Assembly: GCF_000472525.1 (NCBI RefSeq)
Contig: NZ_AWZT01000002.1
Location: forward strand, 399,222-463,221
Direction: 5' to 3'
DNA: 64,000 bases
Origin: Paraburkholderia dilworthii
GTDB lineage: Bacteria > Pseudomonadota > Gammaproteobacteria > Burkholderiales > Burkholderiaceae
Part shown: positions 7,462-14,913 of the stretch, piece after piece
Numbering within the stretch: position 1 is the stretch's first letter
Layout of the letters: every line of letters begins with the position of its first letter
Notes under the pieces: generated by a model
What the model saw: only the letters and a program-made list of their open reading frames with translations
The model's database searches: none
What the model was told of the DNA's origin: nothing
Position numbers and translations under genes: made by a program

Positions 7462-8976
7462 TCATCTCCGTTGAAAATCCGGTGAGACCAGCAACAGCGC
7501 GATGGCCGTGGATGCGCTTTCGGCACGCGAAACGGCCGCTGCGCTCGGCGCGCTCAGCGAGCCGGCAAGCAGGACTTGCCCCAGCGAGCGGGCGTCGAGC
7601 CGGTCGCCGACGCGCGCAGCGAAGCGCTGCGCCACTTCGACGCGGCGTACCAGTGCGTCGGGCGCGGCCCAGCTTGCAGCAATATCGTCGTAACCTGCAG
7701 GCGAGCCTGGCCGCCACACCGGTTGACCGAGTTGCGCGAGGATCGGAGCTGTCTGCAGATTGCCGAGATCTTGCCAGCCGAGGCCGCGCATCGCCGAAAT
7801 CGCCCATTCCCAAGGCGTCTTGAACTTCACGGCCGCGGGCGACCACGCTTGCGGCGCGTCGAGCAACGCGCGGTAGACGGACGGCAGATCGCCGCCGCTG
7901 CGCTCGAACACGCTCGCGAGCCGCTCGCTCATGCCGGGCGGCGGGTTGTCGGCTATGAAATGACGAGCCAGCTTCGAGCCGATGTGCTGCGCCGTCGCCG
8001 GCGCGCTCGCGAGATCATGCAAGATCGCGAGCGCCTGCTGTTCGCCTCGCTGATCGTAGCGGCGGCCCATGATAGTCCGCGAACCTGGCTCATGCAGTGC
8101 CTCGCGAAACACGAAACTGCCTGGCGCCGCCTGCTGCGCCAGCGGACTTGCCGGCCTGCCTGCGCTGGCGGCACGAACGGAGTCACCGGGGCTCGCAGCC
8201 AGGCTCCAGCCGGTCAGCGCGCGGGCGAATTCGGTGACGTCTTCCTGGTTATAGCCACTGCGCACGCCGAGCGTATGCAGTTCCATGATTTCGCGTGCGA
8301 GATTTTCGTTCAGGCCGCGTTTGCGCTCCGGATTGCGCTGCGCGGCTCGCATCGCCGCCACGCTGTCCGGTCCTACCGAACGCGTCTGATCGAGGAACAG
8401 TTGCATGGCCGGATGACGTTCGACAGCCACCAGCATGTCTTCGAAACGGCCGAGCACGTGTGGCCGGATCGCTTCGGCTTCGAATGCGCCGGCGAGCGCG
8501 GCTACAGCGGGTTTTTCCACCGACACGGCGAAGTGATTCGCCCAGAAATGAACCAGCCGCTCGACGAAGGGGGTCTGTGTGACCAATGCGCTAGTCACGC
8601 GTGCATCCACGGACGAACGGTAGGTGTCGCGTATTTCCGTGCGAATGGCTTTTCGTTCGGCTTCCTTATCTTTGCGCGCGTTGCTCTGTGACGCCGTTTG
8701 CTCGCCGGCTTGAGCATGGGTTTGTGCAGGCATGCTGGCATCGCCCGGATTGCGCTGACTCTGCTGACGTAACTGCATGCGCTGCTGCTCGAGTTCGCTC
8801 GATAGCGCCAGCGAGTCCGGCTGGCTCGCCCACGCAGCCGGCCTCGGCTCATATTGGTCGAACTGGGCAAGCAGCCATGCTCTTGGATCGGCGGGCGGCG
8901 CATCGTCCGCACGGGCGCCCAGGCCGAAACGGTTCAGCGCAATGGCAGCGGCAGTCAGGTTCGGTGGCGTGGCCAT
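7462..8976 (-). CDS. DUF1800 family protein
   Basis: A 504-residue member of the DUF1800 family. Clear blocks are AAAIALNRFGLGARADD near the N-terminus, RLVHFWANHFAVSVEKPAVA, LDQTRSVGP, GLNENLAREIMELHTLGV (the NENxAREIMELHTLG signature) and DVTEFARALTGW. A Gln/Arg-rich charged linker lies at about residues 65-110. No signal peptide is obvious, although the partner DUF1501 protein has one. It sits directly upstream of the DUF1501 gene and 72 bases downstream of the sensor gene, on the same strand as an ECF sigma factor. Reaction unknown. Confidence 0.9.
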   Translation of the reverse strand: MATPPNLTAAAIALNRFGLGARADDAPPADPRAWLLAQFDQYEPRPAAWASQPDSLALSSELEQQRMQLRQQSQRNPGDASMPAQTHAQAGEQTASQSNARKDKEAERKAIRTEIRDTYRSSVDARVTSALVTQTPFVERLVHFWANHFAVSVEKPAVAALAGAFEAEAIRPHVLGRFEDMLVAVERHPAMQLFLDQTRSVGPDSVAAMRAAQRNPERKRGLNENLAREIMELHTLGVRSGYNQEDVTEFARALTGWSLAASPGDSVRAASAGRPASPLAQQAAPGSFVFREALHEPGSRTIMGRRYDQRGEQQALAILHDLASAPATAQHIGSKLARHFIADNPPPGMSERLASVFERSGGDLPSVYRALLDAPQAWSPAAVKFKTPWEWAISAMRGLGWQDLGNLQTAPILAQLGQPVWRPGSPAGYDDIAASWAAPDALVRRVEVAQRFAARVGDRLDARSLGQVLLAGSLSAPSAAAVSRAESASTAIALLLVSPDFQRR

Positions 8977-9048
8977 GCCATCCTCGTCGGCGTTAGATAG
9001 AGCTTGAACGTGCGGCGCGATAAATATCCGTCGCGCCCGTCCGACTTT

Positions 9049-9558
9049 TTAATCACCCGCGGACGCGGGATTAGCCGGCCTGGCGACATTCGCGCCCGAC
9101 AGCGGTTCGCGCCACTGTCCGTGCAAGCGGAGGCTGTCGGCGAATTTGACCCGTTCCTCGGACGATAACCTCGCCGCGAAGTCCGCCACATTGCTTTCCA
9201 CTTGCGCGCGCAGATTGCTGTCGGCCGCGCGCGTGCGGGCCAGGGCGGCGTCGAGCGCCGCGCGATCGAACTGCGGCGCGGCAAGCAGGCGCAACACCTC
9301 GCGGCGCTCATCGCGACCCTCTCGCGCGAACTGACGTCCCTCACGACGGGCACGTTTAAGGCTGTCGGCAAAGTCTTTCTGCCGCTCAGTTGACAGCGTC
9401 TGCGCGGCAAAGCGCAGCGCGCGAGGCTGCGCGACGAGCGCAGCCGCGGGGCCGCGCGCCGCAAACCATTGATAGACACCACCGGCAATTGCGCCCACCA
9501 GGAACACATTGAGCGCGAGCGAGACCGCGAGCACGATTTTCCATGACCGGTTGTTCAT
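9049..9558 (-). CDS. Periplasmic CpxP/heavy-metal-sensor-like protein
   Basis: A 169-residue membrane-anchored protein: a single helix at about residues 7-30 (IVLAVSLALNVFLVGAIAGG), then a long helical, Arg/Glu-rich periplasmic part with two LTxxQ-like turns (LSTERQKDFADSLKRARREG, and later LSSEERVKFADSL). This is the layout of the periplasmic heavy-metal-sensor (CpxP/Spy/ZraP-like, CnrX-like) proteins that sit next to ECF sigma/anti-sigma pairs and act as co-sensors. Start and upstream stop overlap by four bases (ATGA), so it is translationally coupled to the anti-sigma-like gene. The signal sensed is unknown: no His/Cys metal cluster is visible. Confidence 0.82.
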   Translation of the reverse strand: MNNRSWKIVLAVSLALNVFLVGAIAGGVYQWFAARGPAAALVAQPRALRFAAQTLSTERQKDFADSLKRARREGRQFAREGRDERREVLRLLAAPQFDRAALDAALARTRAADSNLRAQVESNVADFAARLSSEERVKFADSLRLHGQWREPLSGANVARPANPASAGD

Positions 9559-9977
9559 TCACCGCTCCAATCGGCGGATGAGCCACCGAAACTCGACGTC
9601 AAATAAGATGACTCGTGAACGGGCGGCACCGCTTCAGTCAATACGAAAAACGACACGGCCAGCGCGCCGACCGCGCCGCCGAGCAAGCCGACGCCCGCGA
9701 CCGCCGCGCCTGACCACCATAACGCGCGCCGCTGCAAAGCAGGCCGCCGCCGCACCGGCGCGCCGCCGATGACGCGCTGCTGCAACGCCGCGTCCGGTGG
9801 TGCAACACGGTCGGCGGCCAGCCATGCGTCGAGTGCGGCTGCTTCGGCGAGGCACGCATCCGCTTGCGCGCGATGCAGTTCCGCCCACGCCTGCCCCGCT
9901 GCGCGCTCCTGTTGCGGCCAGCGGCGCGGATCGGCGCCATAGGCTTCGACGATCTGATGGAATCTTTCTGGCGTCAT
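9555..9977 (-). CDS. Anti-sigma-factor-like single-pass membrane protein
   Basis: A 140-residue protein with a cytosolic N-terminal region (about residues 1-85: MTPERFHQIVEAYGADPRRW, helical, several Trp), one transmembrane helix (about 88-113) and a short periplasmic tail. It lies between an ECF sigma gene and a CpxP-like sensor with ATGA overlaps on both sides, which is the normal position and topology of an anti-sigma factor. It lacks a zinc-binding HxxxCxxC motif, so it is not a classical ZAS anti-sigma. The anti-sigma role is inferred from context and topology. Confidence 0.7.
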   Translation of the reverse strand: MTPERFHQIVEAYGADPRRWPQQERAAGQAWAELHRAQADACLAEAAALDAWLAADRVAPPDAALQQRVIGGAPVRRRPALQRRALWWSGAAVAGVGLLGGAVGALAVSFFVLTEAVPPVHESSYLTSSFGGSSADWSGE

Positions 9978-10567
9978 GACTTGTCCTTGCTAAGGCCGCT
10001 GCCGGCCAGTTGAGCGCGCAGATTGCGGCGCGCGCGTGCCAGCAGGCTTTCCAGTGCGTCGACGGTGACGCCCATCAGTGCTGCGGCGTCGGTGTTCGAC
10101 ATCTCCTGGTAATAGCTCAGCACCAGTGCCTCGCGTTGCCGCGCGGGCAAGGCGGCGAGTGCTTCGCGCACGCGTTCGTCGCGGGTGCGCGCTTCGAGCC
10201 GCACATCCGGCAGGGCTGCGGGATCGACCTCGTCGGGCATGTCTTCACGAGGATCTTCGCGCCGGCCGCGCAGGCGGTCGTAGCAAAGATTGAGCGCGAC
10301 GCGATGAATCCACGTGTCGAATTTCGCCTCGCCTTCTCGCCAGCGCGAGGCCTGTTTCCAGATCCGCACGAACACTTCCTGCGCGACGTCTTCCGCGTCC
10401 ATGCGATCGCCCAGCATGCGCGTGGCTAGCGCAAGCAGACGCGGCAGCTTGCGCGCAACGAGTGTGCGCACGGCGGCCGGATCGTGCCGGCCGACCTGCT
10501 CGAGCAACTCCACGTCGGGATCGCGTTCGCTCAAGGCACGGCGCTCCGCGGCACATGTGCAATGCAT
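9974..10567 (-). CDS. ECF RNA polymerase sigma factor
   Basis: A 197-residue extracytoplasmic-function sigma-70. Region 2 is at about residues 25-95 (LPRLLALATRMLGDRMDAED, then VAQEVFVRIWKQASRW and FDTWIHRVALNLCYDRLRGR). Region 4 is at about 130-185 (ALAALPARQREALVLSYYQE, then MSNTDAAALMGVTVDALESL). No anti-sigma or SnoaL extension is fused. It heads a tightly packed unit: anti-sigma-like protein, periplasmic sensor, DUF1800, DUF1501. ECF factors normally autoregulate, so the unit is inferred to be its own regulon. The ATG at 10567 has a GGAG about ten bases upstream. Confidence 0.93.
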   Translation of the reverse strand: MHCTCAAERRALSERDPDVELLEQVGRHDPAAVRTLVARKLPRLLALATRMLGDRMDAEDVAQEVFVRIWKQASRWREGEAKFDTWIHRVALNLCYDRLRGRREDPREDMPDEVDPAALPDVRLEARTRDERVREALAALPARQREALVLSYYQEMSNTDAAALMGVTVDALESLLARARRNLRAQLAGSGLSKDKS

Positions 10568-10658
10568 GTCACGCCGGCTCCATCGTCACAAGTTCGTTGC
10601 GCGAGCATTATTCGATCGATGAATGAAAGGCGGACTGCGGTTTGCTTACGCGGTTTGC

Positions 10659-10760
10659 TTAATATACGACGACTGCTGGGCGATAGTAGACCGGCCGCGC
10701 CGGGTAGACCACACAACCGGCGAGCGACGCCGCGAGCAGCAGTATCACCAGCGTTTTCAT
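10659..10760 (-). CDS. Very small lipoprotein (33 residues)
   Basis: On the minus strand an ATG at 10760 opens a 33-codon frame ending in TAA at 10659: MKTLVILLLAASLAGC then VVYPARPVYYRPAVVVY. The lipobox L-A-G-C at residues 13-16 after a Lys and a hydrophobic core is textbook for a signal-peptidase-II lipoprotein. The mature part is only about 18 residues and rich in Tyr, Pro and Val. It lies 30 bases downstream of the YXWGXW gene and 91 bases upstream of the ECF sigma gene, same strand, so it may be co-transcribed with both. Function unknown. Confidence 0.7.
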   Translation of the reverse strand: MKTLVILLLAASLAGCVVYPARPVYYRPAVVVY

Positions 10761-10790
10761 AGCAGTTGTCTCCCAAGTCATGCGAGCCCT

Positions 10791-11111
10791 TCACGCCCAG
10801 TGACCTTCGACCCAACGCCACTTCGGACCGCGCTGCACCCAGTGCCCAGGTACCCAGTGATAACCGCCGCGAACCGGCTGCCAGTGGCCGGGTACCCATT
10901 CATAGCGACCATGATGCCAACGCCAGCGGCCCTGATCCCAGACATAGCCCGTGCGGGGCGCGGGCATGACTTCAGCGCGGGGCGGCGGCGGCGCGACAGG
11001 CGCGATGATCACTGCCTGCGCGATGGCGGGTGCCGCTGTCAGCGCGGCGATGCAGGTCAGCGCGACGGAAAGCATGTAGCTTCCAACGCGAAGCGGCTTT
11101 CTCGATGTCAT
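10791..11111 (-). CDS. YXWGXW-repeat periplasmic protein
   Basis: A 106-residue exported protein. Residues 1-32 form a signal peptide ending AAPAIAQA. A proline-rich linker leads to five Trp/His-rich repeats of the YxWxxGxW kind (GYVWDQGRWRWHHG, YEWVPGHWQP, YHWVPGHW and a final WRWVEGHWA). This is the YXWGXW family, of unknown function, common in Burkholderiales and often several copies per genome. The ATG at 11111 was preferred to one 15 bases upstream because GGGAGAAG lies five bases before it. The next gene downstream is the small lipoprotein. Confidence 0.88.
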   Translation of the reverse strand: MTSRKPLRVGSYMLSVALTCIAALTAAPAIAQAVIIAPVAPPPPRAEVMPAPRTGYVWDQGRWRWHHGRYEWVPGHWQPVRGGYHWVPGHWVQRGPKWRWVEGHWA

Positions 11112-11571
11112 ATTGGCTTCTCCCATTCACTCAGTATCGAAGCGCGGCACGGCTTCGTTTCTTCTTGAACGCAGCAGCGGTGAAAATCCGTCGCTGATAG
11201 TTCAACGTGGTCGAGAGAGTGGGTGTTGGGCGAGGCAAACCGCCCTTGGCCCGCCGGGTCTCGAAAGGGCTGGGCGAACCCGCGCGCTAAAAGTCCCAAA
11301 TGATGCGTGGCCGCCGGGATTGAACGCGGAGATGGTGGGAGGACGCCGCCTCGAATGTGACGGCGAGTTCATTGCTCCCTGCCCGCCTCACCAGTTCCGC
11401 CGAAACCTGCGGTGGAAAGAACTCGGCCAATGGCGGTTCCTTTCATGGAAGCCGCCCGGGCGATCGCCTCGGGTCAGAGGGCAGACGCGGGTTGCGTTGC
11501 GCCGATCGATGCGAGGTGGTGAGCGCCTGCAAAAAGCGGTCATTCGACGTAGCCGGTGGATTCGCTGACAA
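11112..11571. other. Intergenic region, nothing recognised
   Basis: 460 bases between the YXWGXW gene and a LysR gene. A plus-strand frame spans most of it but has Arg/Trp-rich, family-less composition and no credible ribosome-binding site. The promoter of the YXWGXW/lipoprotein/sigma block should lie at its left end. Confidence 0.45.
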
Positions 11572-12501
11572 TCAACGCCGAGTGTCTTCCGGGCGAGACC
11601 GTAACCTGATGTGATCGACGAAAGCGCGCAGCTTCGGCATCATCTGCCGGCGGCTCGGATAGTACAGAAAGACGCCCGGTATCACCGGTGCGTAGGGTTG
11701 CAGCACATGCACCAGTCTTTCCGCTTTCAACCCTTCAGTGGCCATCGGCTCGGGTACCTGGGCGAGGCCCATGCCTTCCACTGCGGCGCCAAGCATCGTC
11801 GAAAAATCATTGGCGATGAGGGGACCGGATACGGCGATCTCAATCGCCTGGCCGTTGTCGTTGAATGACCACAGCGCGAGCGCACCGCTGGATCGCCGCC
11901 ATCTCAAGCATGCATGCTGGCGCAGATCGTCCGTGTGCGTTGGCCGGCTGCGCCCTGCGAAGTAGGTAGGGCTACCAACGACGATCAGACGAAGCGGCGG
12001 CGTCAGCGGTACGGCGACCATGTCGGCGTCGACGAACTGGCCCAGCCGGATACCGGCATCGAATCCTTCCGCTGCGAGATCGATCAGTTCCTTGCTTGCG
12101 GCGATCTCCACTTCCACCTCGGGATAAGCCTGGCAAAACGATGCAATCAGTGGTTCAAGCAGGAGCGGCACCACCGCGCGCGGCACCGAAAGACGCAGCA
12201 ACCCGGCTGGCCGCTGTCCCAGTCCGCGTGCAACCTCACTAGCGGCGACAAGTTCCTCGAAGGCCGGCTTGGCGCACGAAAGAAACCGTTCGCCAGCTTC
12301 GGTGAGACCGACGCTACGCGTGGTGCGCATGAAGAGCGCTGCGCCGATGCGCGCTTCAAGCGCGCGCACCGTCTGACTGACGGCCGACGGCGTCACCCCT
12401 AGTTTTGCCGCTGCCCGTCGAAAACTACGATGCTGGGCAACGCTCAGGAACACCTCCACGCCATCAAGCGCGCCCTGCCTGACTGTGAAGTTCTGCTTCA
12501 T
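11572..12501 (-). CDS. LysR-family transcriptional regulator
   Basis: A 309-residue LysR regulator. The DNA-binding helix-turn-helix lies at about residues 12-70 (VEVFLSVAQHRSFRRAAAKL, then GVTPSAVSQTVRALEARIGA). The effector domain starts near GLLRLSVPRAVVPLLLEPLI and includes the GxGLAQVPE turn near residue 250. It is divergent from the membrane protein at 12654, with a 152-base gap that should contain its binding site. The target is probably that gene. Inducer unknown. Confidence 0.92.
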   Translation of the reverse strand: MKQNFTVRQGALDGVEVFLSVAQHRSFRRAAAKLGVTPSAVSQTVRALEARIGAALFMRTTRSVGLTEAGERFLSCAKPAFEELVAASEVARGLGQRPAGLLRLSVPRAVVPLLLEPLIASFCQAYPEVEVEIAASKELIDLAAEGFDAGIRLGQFVDADMVAVPLTPPLRLIVVGSPTYFAGRSRPTHTDDLRQHACLRWRRSSGALALWSFNDNGQAIEIAVSGPLIANDFSTMLGAAVEGMGLAQVPEPMATEGLKAERLVHVLQPYAPVIPGVFLYYPSRRQMMPKLRAFVDHIRLRSRPEDTRR

Positions 12502-12653
12502 AGCGCGTCAACATTGTGATGAATAGTCGCTCACGAAGGGTCATGGTACACCTACGCCTGCAGACAGGCAGTCGCGCCGACCTTGGCTCGCAAGCCCGGG
12601 CAACTGCTCGTTCTCACCCTCGAATGAGCCGGACAATACCTGAAGGAGGCAAC

Positions 12654-13208
12654 GTGTCGCCAGCACTTCTCTTCCAATTGCACCTCGTTCTGGGGTATGT
12701 CGCCTGGCTCCTTTGCTTCCGCACATACGTCTGGCCCAGGCTCAAGTCGATGGACCCATTTGACGCGCAACGCGCCATCGCCACCTTGCACGGCTTCCGC
12801 TTCTTCGGGCTGGTTTTCATTCTGCCGGGCGTCGTTAGTCCGGGTCTGCCTGCCAGCTTCGCCGTGTTCGCCGCGTATGGTGACTTCGCAACGGGGATTC
12901 TGGCGATACTCGCACTACTCATGGGACGAGTACGCCCGCTCTTCTGGTTGTTCACCGTAGCCTTCAATCTCGTGGGAGCGACCGACCTCATCGTCGACTA
13001 CTACCACGCTATCCAGTCCGATCTGCCTGCGCGCGCGGGAGAGTTGGGCGCCACGTACGCAATTGCGGTCATCTACGTGCCTCTGTTGATGATTACGCAC
13101 GTTGCCGCCTTCTATTTGCTGCTGCGCTCGTTACTGCAAGACCGCGATGCCGCCGAGCGCGTCATCCCGCGTCATAGCTCCGAAACAAACAGGCCGACGT
13201 GCTCCTGA
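12654..13208 (+). CDS. Integral membrane protein, function unknown
   Basis: A 184-residue protein with five predicted membrane helices (SPALLFQLHLVLGYVAWLLC first; then a stretch around GLVFILPGVVSPGLP, then FATGILAILALLMG, then FWLFTVAFNLVG, then YAIAVIYVPLLMITHVAAFY). A GTG start at 12654 is chosen because AAGGAGG ends four bases upstream, while the frame further upstream has no membrane character. It resembles uncharacterised inner-membrane proteins found beside LysR regulators, and I do not recognise a named family. Divergent from the LysR gene at 11572-12501. Confidence 0.75.
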   Translation: MSPALLFQLHLVLGYVAWLLCFRTYVWPRLKSMDPFDAQRAIATLHGFRFFGLVFILPGVVSPGLPASFAVFAAYGDFATGILAILALLMGRVRPLFWLFTVAFNLVGATDLIVDYYHAIQSDLPARAGELGATYAIAVIYVPLLMITHVAAFYLLLRSLLQDRDAAERVIPRHSSETNRPTCS

Positions 13209-13220
13209 AGAAAGCGACTA

Positions 13221-13247
13221 GAGCCAGACTGCAGAATTGGCTGGCTC
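13221..13247. terminator. Stem-loop between convergent genes
   Basis: GAGCCAG at 13221-13227 pairs perfectly with CTGGCTC at 13241-13247 across 13 bases. It lies between the stop of the membrane protein (13208) and the stop of the zinc dehydrogenase (13275), where a bidirectional terminator would be expected. There is no T tract on either side, so strength is doubtful. Confidence 0.3.
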
Positions 13248-13274
13248 ATCGCAAACATCCGATACGCGTCGTCA

Positions 13275-14285
13275 TCAGCATTCGATGATAGCCTTCACTA
13301 CGCCCGCGGACGGCTCCAGCAGTTTCGAAAATTCCGCGGGGACATCGGCAAGCTTCATCCGGTGTGTGTTGAGTGCCGCATCGGGCACATCTCCGGCACG
13401 CATGGCCCGAAGCACAGTGTCGAAATCCTCCGCTGTCGCATTGCGGCTTCCGATCAAGGTGGCTTCACGTTTGTGGAACTCCGGATCGGAGAAAGTGATC
13501 TTGTCTCGCACCACGGAAATCAGCACGTATTTTCCGCCGTGCGCAATAAACTCAAAGCCACGCTCCATAGCAGCCGGATTACCCGTCGCATCGAAGACCA
13601 CGTCGAAGAACTCGCCGTCGGTAAGTGTCGCCAGCTCGTCGACGTCCGCGTCGCCGATTTGCACGGTAGCCGCCACCCCGATTTTTTCAGCGCAGAAGTT
13701 CAGACGATCGACTCGTGTATCGAGTGCCGTCACCGTGGCCCCGCGCAGGCGTGAAAAGATCATCGCCGCCATACCGATCGGACCTGCACCGACTACTAGC
13801 ACGCGCTGTCCCGCCTGAATGTCTGCGCGACGAACCGCATGCGCGCCAATGGCAAGAAACTCGATCATTGCCGCCTGATCAAGCGTGATTCCTTCAGCCT
13901 TGTGAACGAACTGACGCGGCACCGTTAGATACTCCGTCAATGCGCCATCACGATGCACGCCCAGAACCTGAATGTTCACGCAGCAGTTCGTTTTTCCGTT
14001 CCTGCACGCAATGCATTGGCCGCATGACAGGTAGGGCATCACGTAAACCGGGTCGCCGACGGCCAGGCCGGAATCCGCTTCGGCTTCTTCGACGGTCCCC
14101 GACAGTTCGTGTCCCATCACGCGGGGGTACGCGAGAAATGGCTGATTGCCGGTAAAAATGTGCAGGTCGGTGCCGCACACGCCGACACGTCGAACGCGTA
14201 GCAACACTTGTCCGCGGTCGCGTAATGGCCTTGAGCGCGTCTCAGCGCGTAATACGCCGGGAGTTTCACAGATAACGGTGAGCAT
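13275..14285 (-). CDS. Zinc-dependent medium-chain alcohol dehydrogenase
   Basis: A 336-residue MDR-type dehydrogenase. Catalytic zinc ligands are seen as Cys37 (VGVCGTDLHIF) and His59-Glu60 (MGHEL). The structural zinc loop has Cys88, Cys91, Cys94 and Cys102 (CGQCIAC then NCC). The NAD-binding turn is VLVVGAGPIGMAA near residue 172, followed by an Asp at the end of the second strand (LDTR), suggesting NAD. It resembles the RspB/sugar-acid dehydrogenases. It is the last gene of the minus-strand sugar operon, so a role in oxidising a deoxy-sugar acid intermediate is inferred. Confidence 0.87.
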   Translation of the reverse strand: MLTVICETPGVLRAETRSRPLRDRGQVLLRVRRVGVCGTDLHIFTGNQPFLAYPRVMGHELSGTVEEAEADSGLAVGDPVYVMPYLSCGQCIACRNGKTNCCVNIQVLGVHRDGALTEYLTVPRQFVHKAEGITLDQAAMIEFLAIGAHAVRRADIQAGQRVLVVGAGPIGMAAMIFSRLRGATVTALDTRVDRLNFCAEKIGVAATVQIGDADVDELATLTDGEFFDVVFDATGNPAAMERGFEFIAHGGKYVLISVVRDKITFSDPEFHKREATLIGSRNATAEDFDTVLRAMRAGDVPDAALNTHRMKLADVPAEFSKLLEPSAGVVKAIIEC

Positions 14286-14310
14286 GACGTTTCCTTTTTC
14301 AGGTACACAA

Positions 14311-14342
14311 CCCGCGAAGCCATGATGCGGCTTCGATGCGGG
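14311..14342. other. Intercistronic stem-loop in sugar operon
   Basis: CGAAGCC (14315-14321) pairs with GGCTTCG (14329-14335) across a seven-base loop, and the stem is extended by CCCGC (14311-14315) with GCGGG (14338-14342) past a two-base bulge. It lies in the 114-base gap between the mutarotase stop and the zinc-dehydrogenase start. No T tract, so it is more likely an mRNA stabiliser or attenuator than a terminator. Confidence 0.4.
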
Positions 14343-14399
14343 CCCGGTTCATTTGTCTCTTGATGGCGGGGTCAAACGAGTGCGATGTCGCGACGACAC

Positions 14400-14729
14400 C
14401 TATTCGAGGTAAAAGACCTCTTGCATCTGTGCCCAGTGTTCCGACGGCGCACGACTCGGCAACGGTGTCTGGCATGGACCGCACAGGCTCCACCAACGCT
14501 GTGTTTCCGGGTCGCTCGCAATCTCGGCCATATCGCTTTCATAGTCCGTCCCAACGTATTCCCAGTAACCGAACAACAGGTTCTCGGGCTCCCGCAGGAA
14601 AATCGAATAGCGGGTGACGTTCGAGCGTTTCAGTCGATCGAGCACTGTCGGCCACACCTGCGCATGCAAGCGCTTGTATTCATCGATGTACTTTGGATCG
14701 ATACCGATGACCATTCCCATTCGTTGCAT
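14400..14729 (-). CDS. L-rhamnose/L-fucose mutarotase family protein
   Basis: A 109-residue protein of the RhaM (YiiL) mutarotase family, which interconverts alpha and beta anomers of 6-deoxy-sugars. Conserved features are the N-terminal strand with HAQVWPTVLDRLKRSNVTRY, then YSIFLREPENLLFGYWEY, the paired Trp in RWWSLCGPCQ and the C-terminal LQEVFYL-like end (MQEVFYLE). The His in the YKRLHAQVWP segment corresponds to the catalytic/sugar-binding His of E. coli RhaM. Length matches the family (about 105). Start at 14729, where MQRMGMV matches family N-termini. Anomer preference (fucose or rhamnose) cannot be set from sequence. Confidence 0.88.
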   Translation of the reverse strand: MQRMGMVIGIDPKYIDEYKRLHAQVWPTVLDRLKRSNVTRYSIFLREPENLLFGYWEYVGTDYESDMAEIASDPETQRWWSLCGPCQTPLPSRAPSEHWAQMQEVFYLE

Positions 14730-14739
14730 CACACTCTCC

Positions 14740-14913
14740 CTATTCTTCGAGAAGGAATCCGCTGTCGTTGCTGTCCGGTAACGACTGGACGAGGGGTTCA
14801 AAATCGACCGTCCCAAAGCCTCGATGGATCGCTTCCAAGCTGGCAGGCGGCCAATGCCCCATACGCGCCGCGAGGTGCCAGAGATGATGATGTGCGTCGA
14901 TACGCAGGCTCAC
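14740..14913 (-). pseudogene. Truncated amidohydrolase (fuconolactone-hydrolase-like)
   Basis: A 57-codon frame with a GTG start at 14913 overlapping the aldose dehydrogenase stop (GTGA). It begins MSLRIDAHHHLWHLAARMGH, the metal-binding HxH opening of the amidohydrolase_2 family that includes L-fucono-1,5-lactonase. It then passes through DFEPLVQSLP, which matches the DLxPLL step about 45 residues in, and stops after GFLLEE. Full-length enzymes are about 280 residues, so some 220 residues including the later His and Asp metal ligands are missing. The gene order and overlap show it was an ordinary operon member before internal deletion. Inactive as it stands. Confidence 0.75.

Noticed and set aside
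7576..8691. A 371-codon open frame on the plus strand
   Set aside because: It is exactly antisense to the DUF1800 gene, has Arg/His-rich composition and no family. It is a high-GC shadow frame.
11113..11568. A 151-codon plus-strand frame in the gap before the second LysR gene
   Set aside because: No ribosome-binding site, skewed Arg/Trp content and no homology that I recognise.
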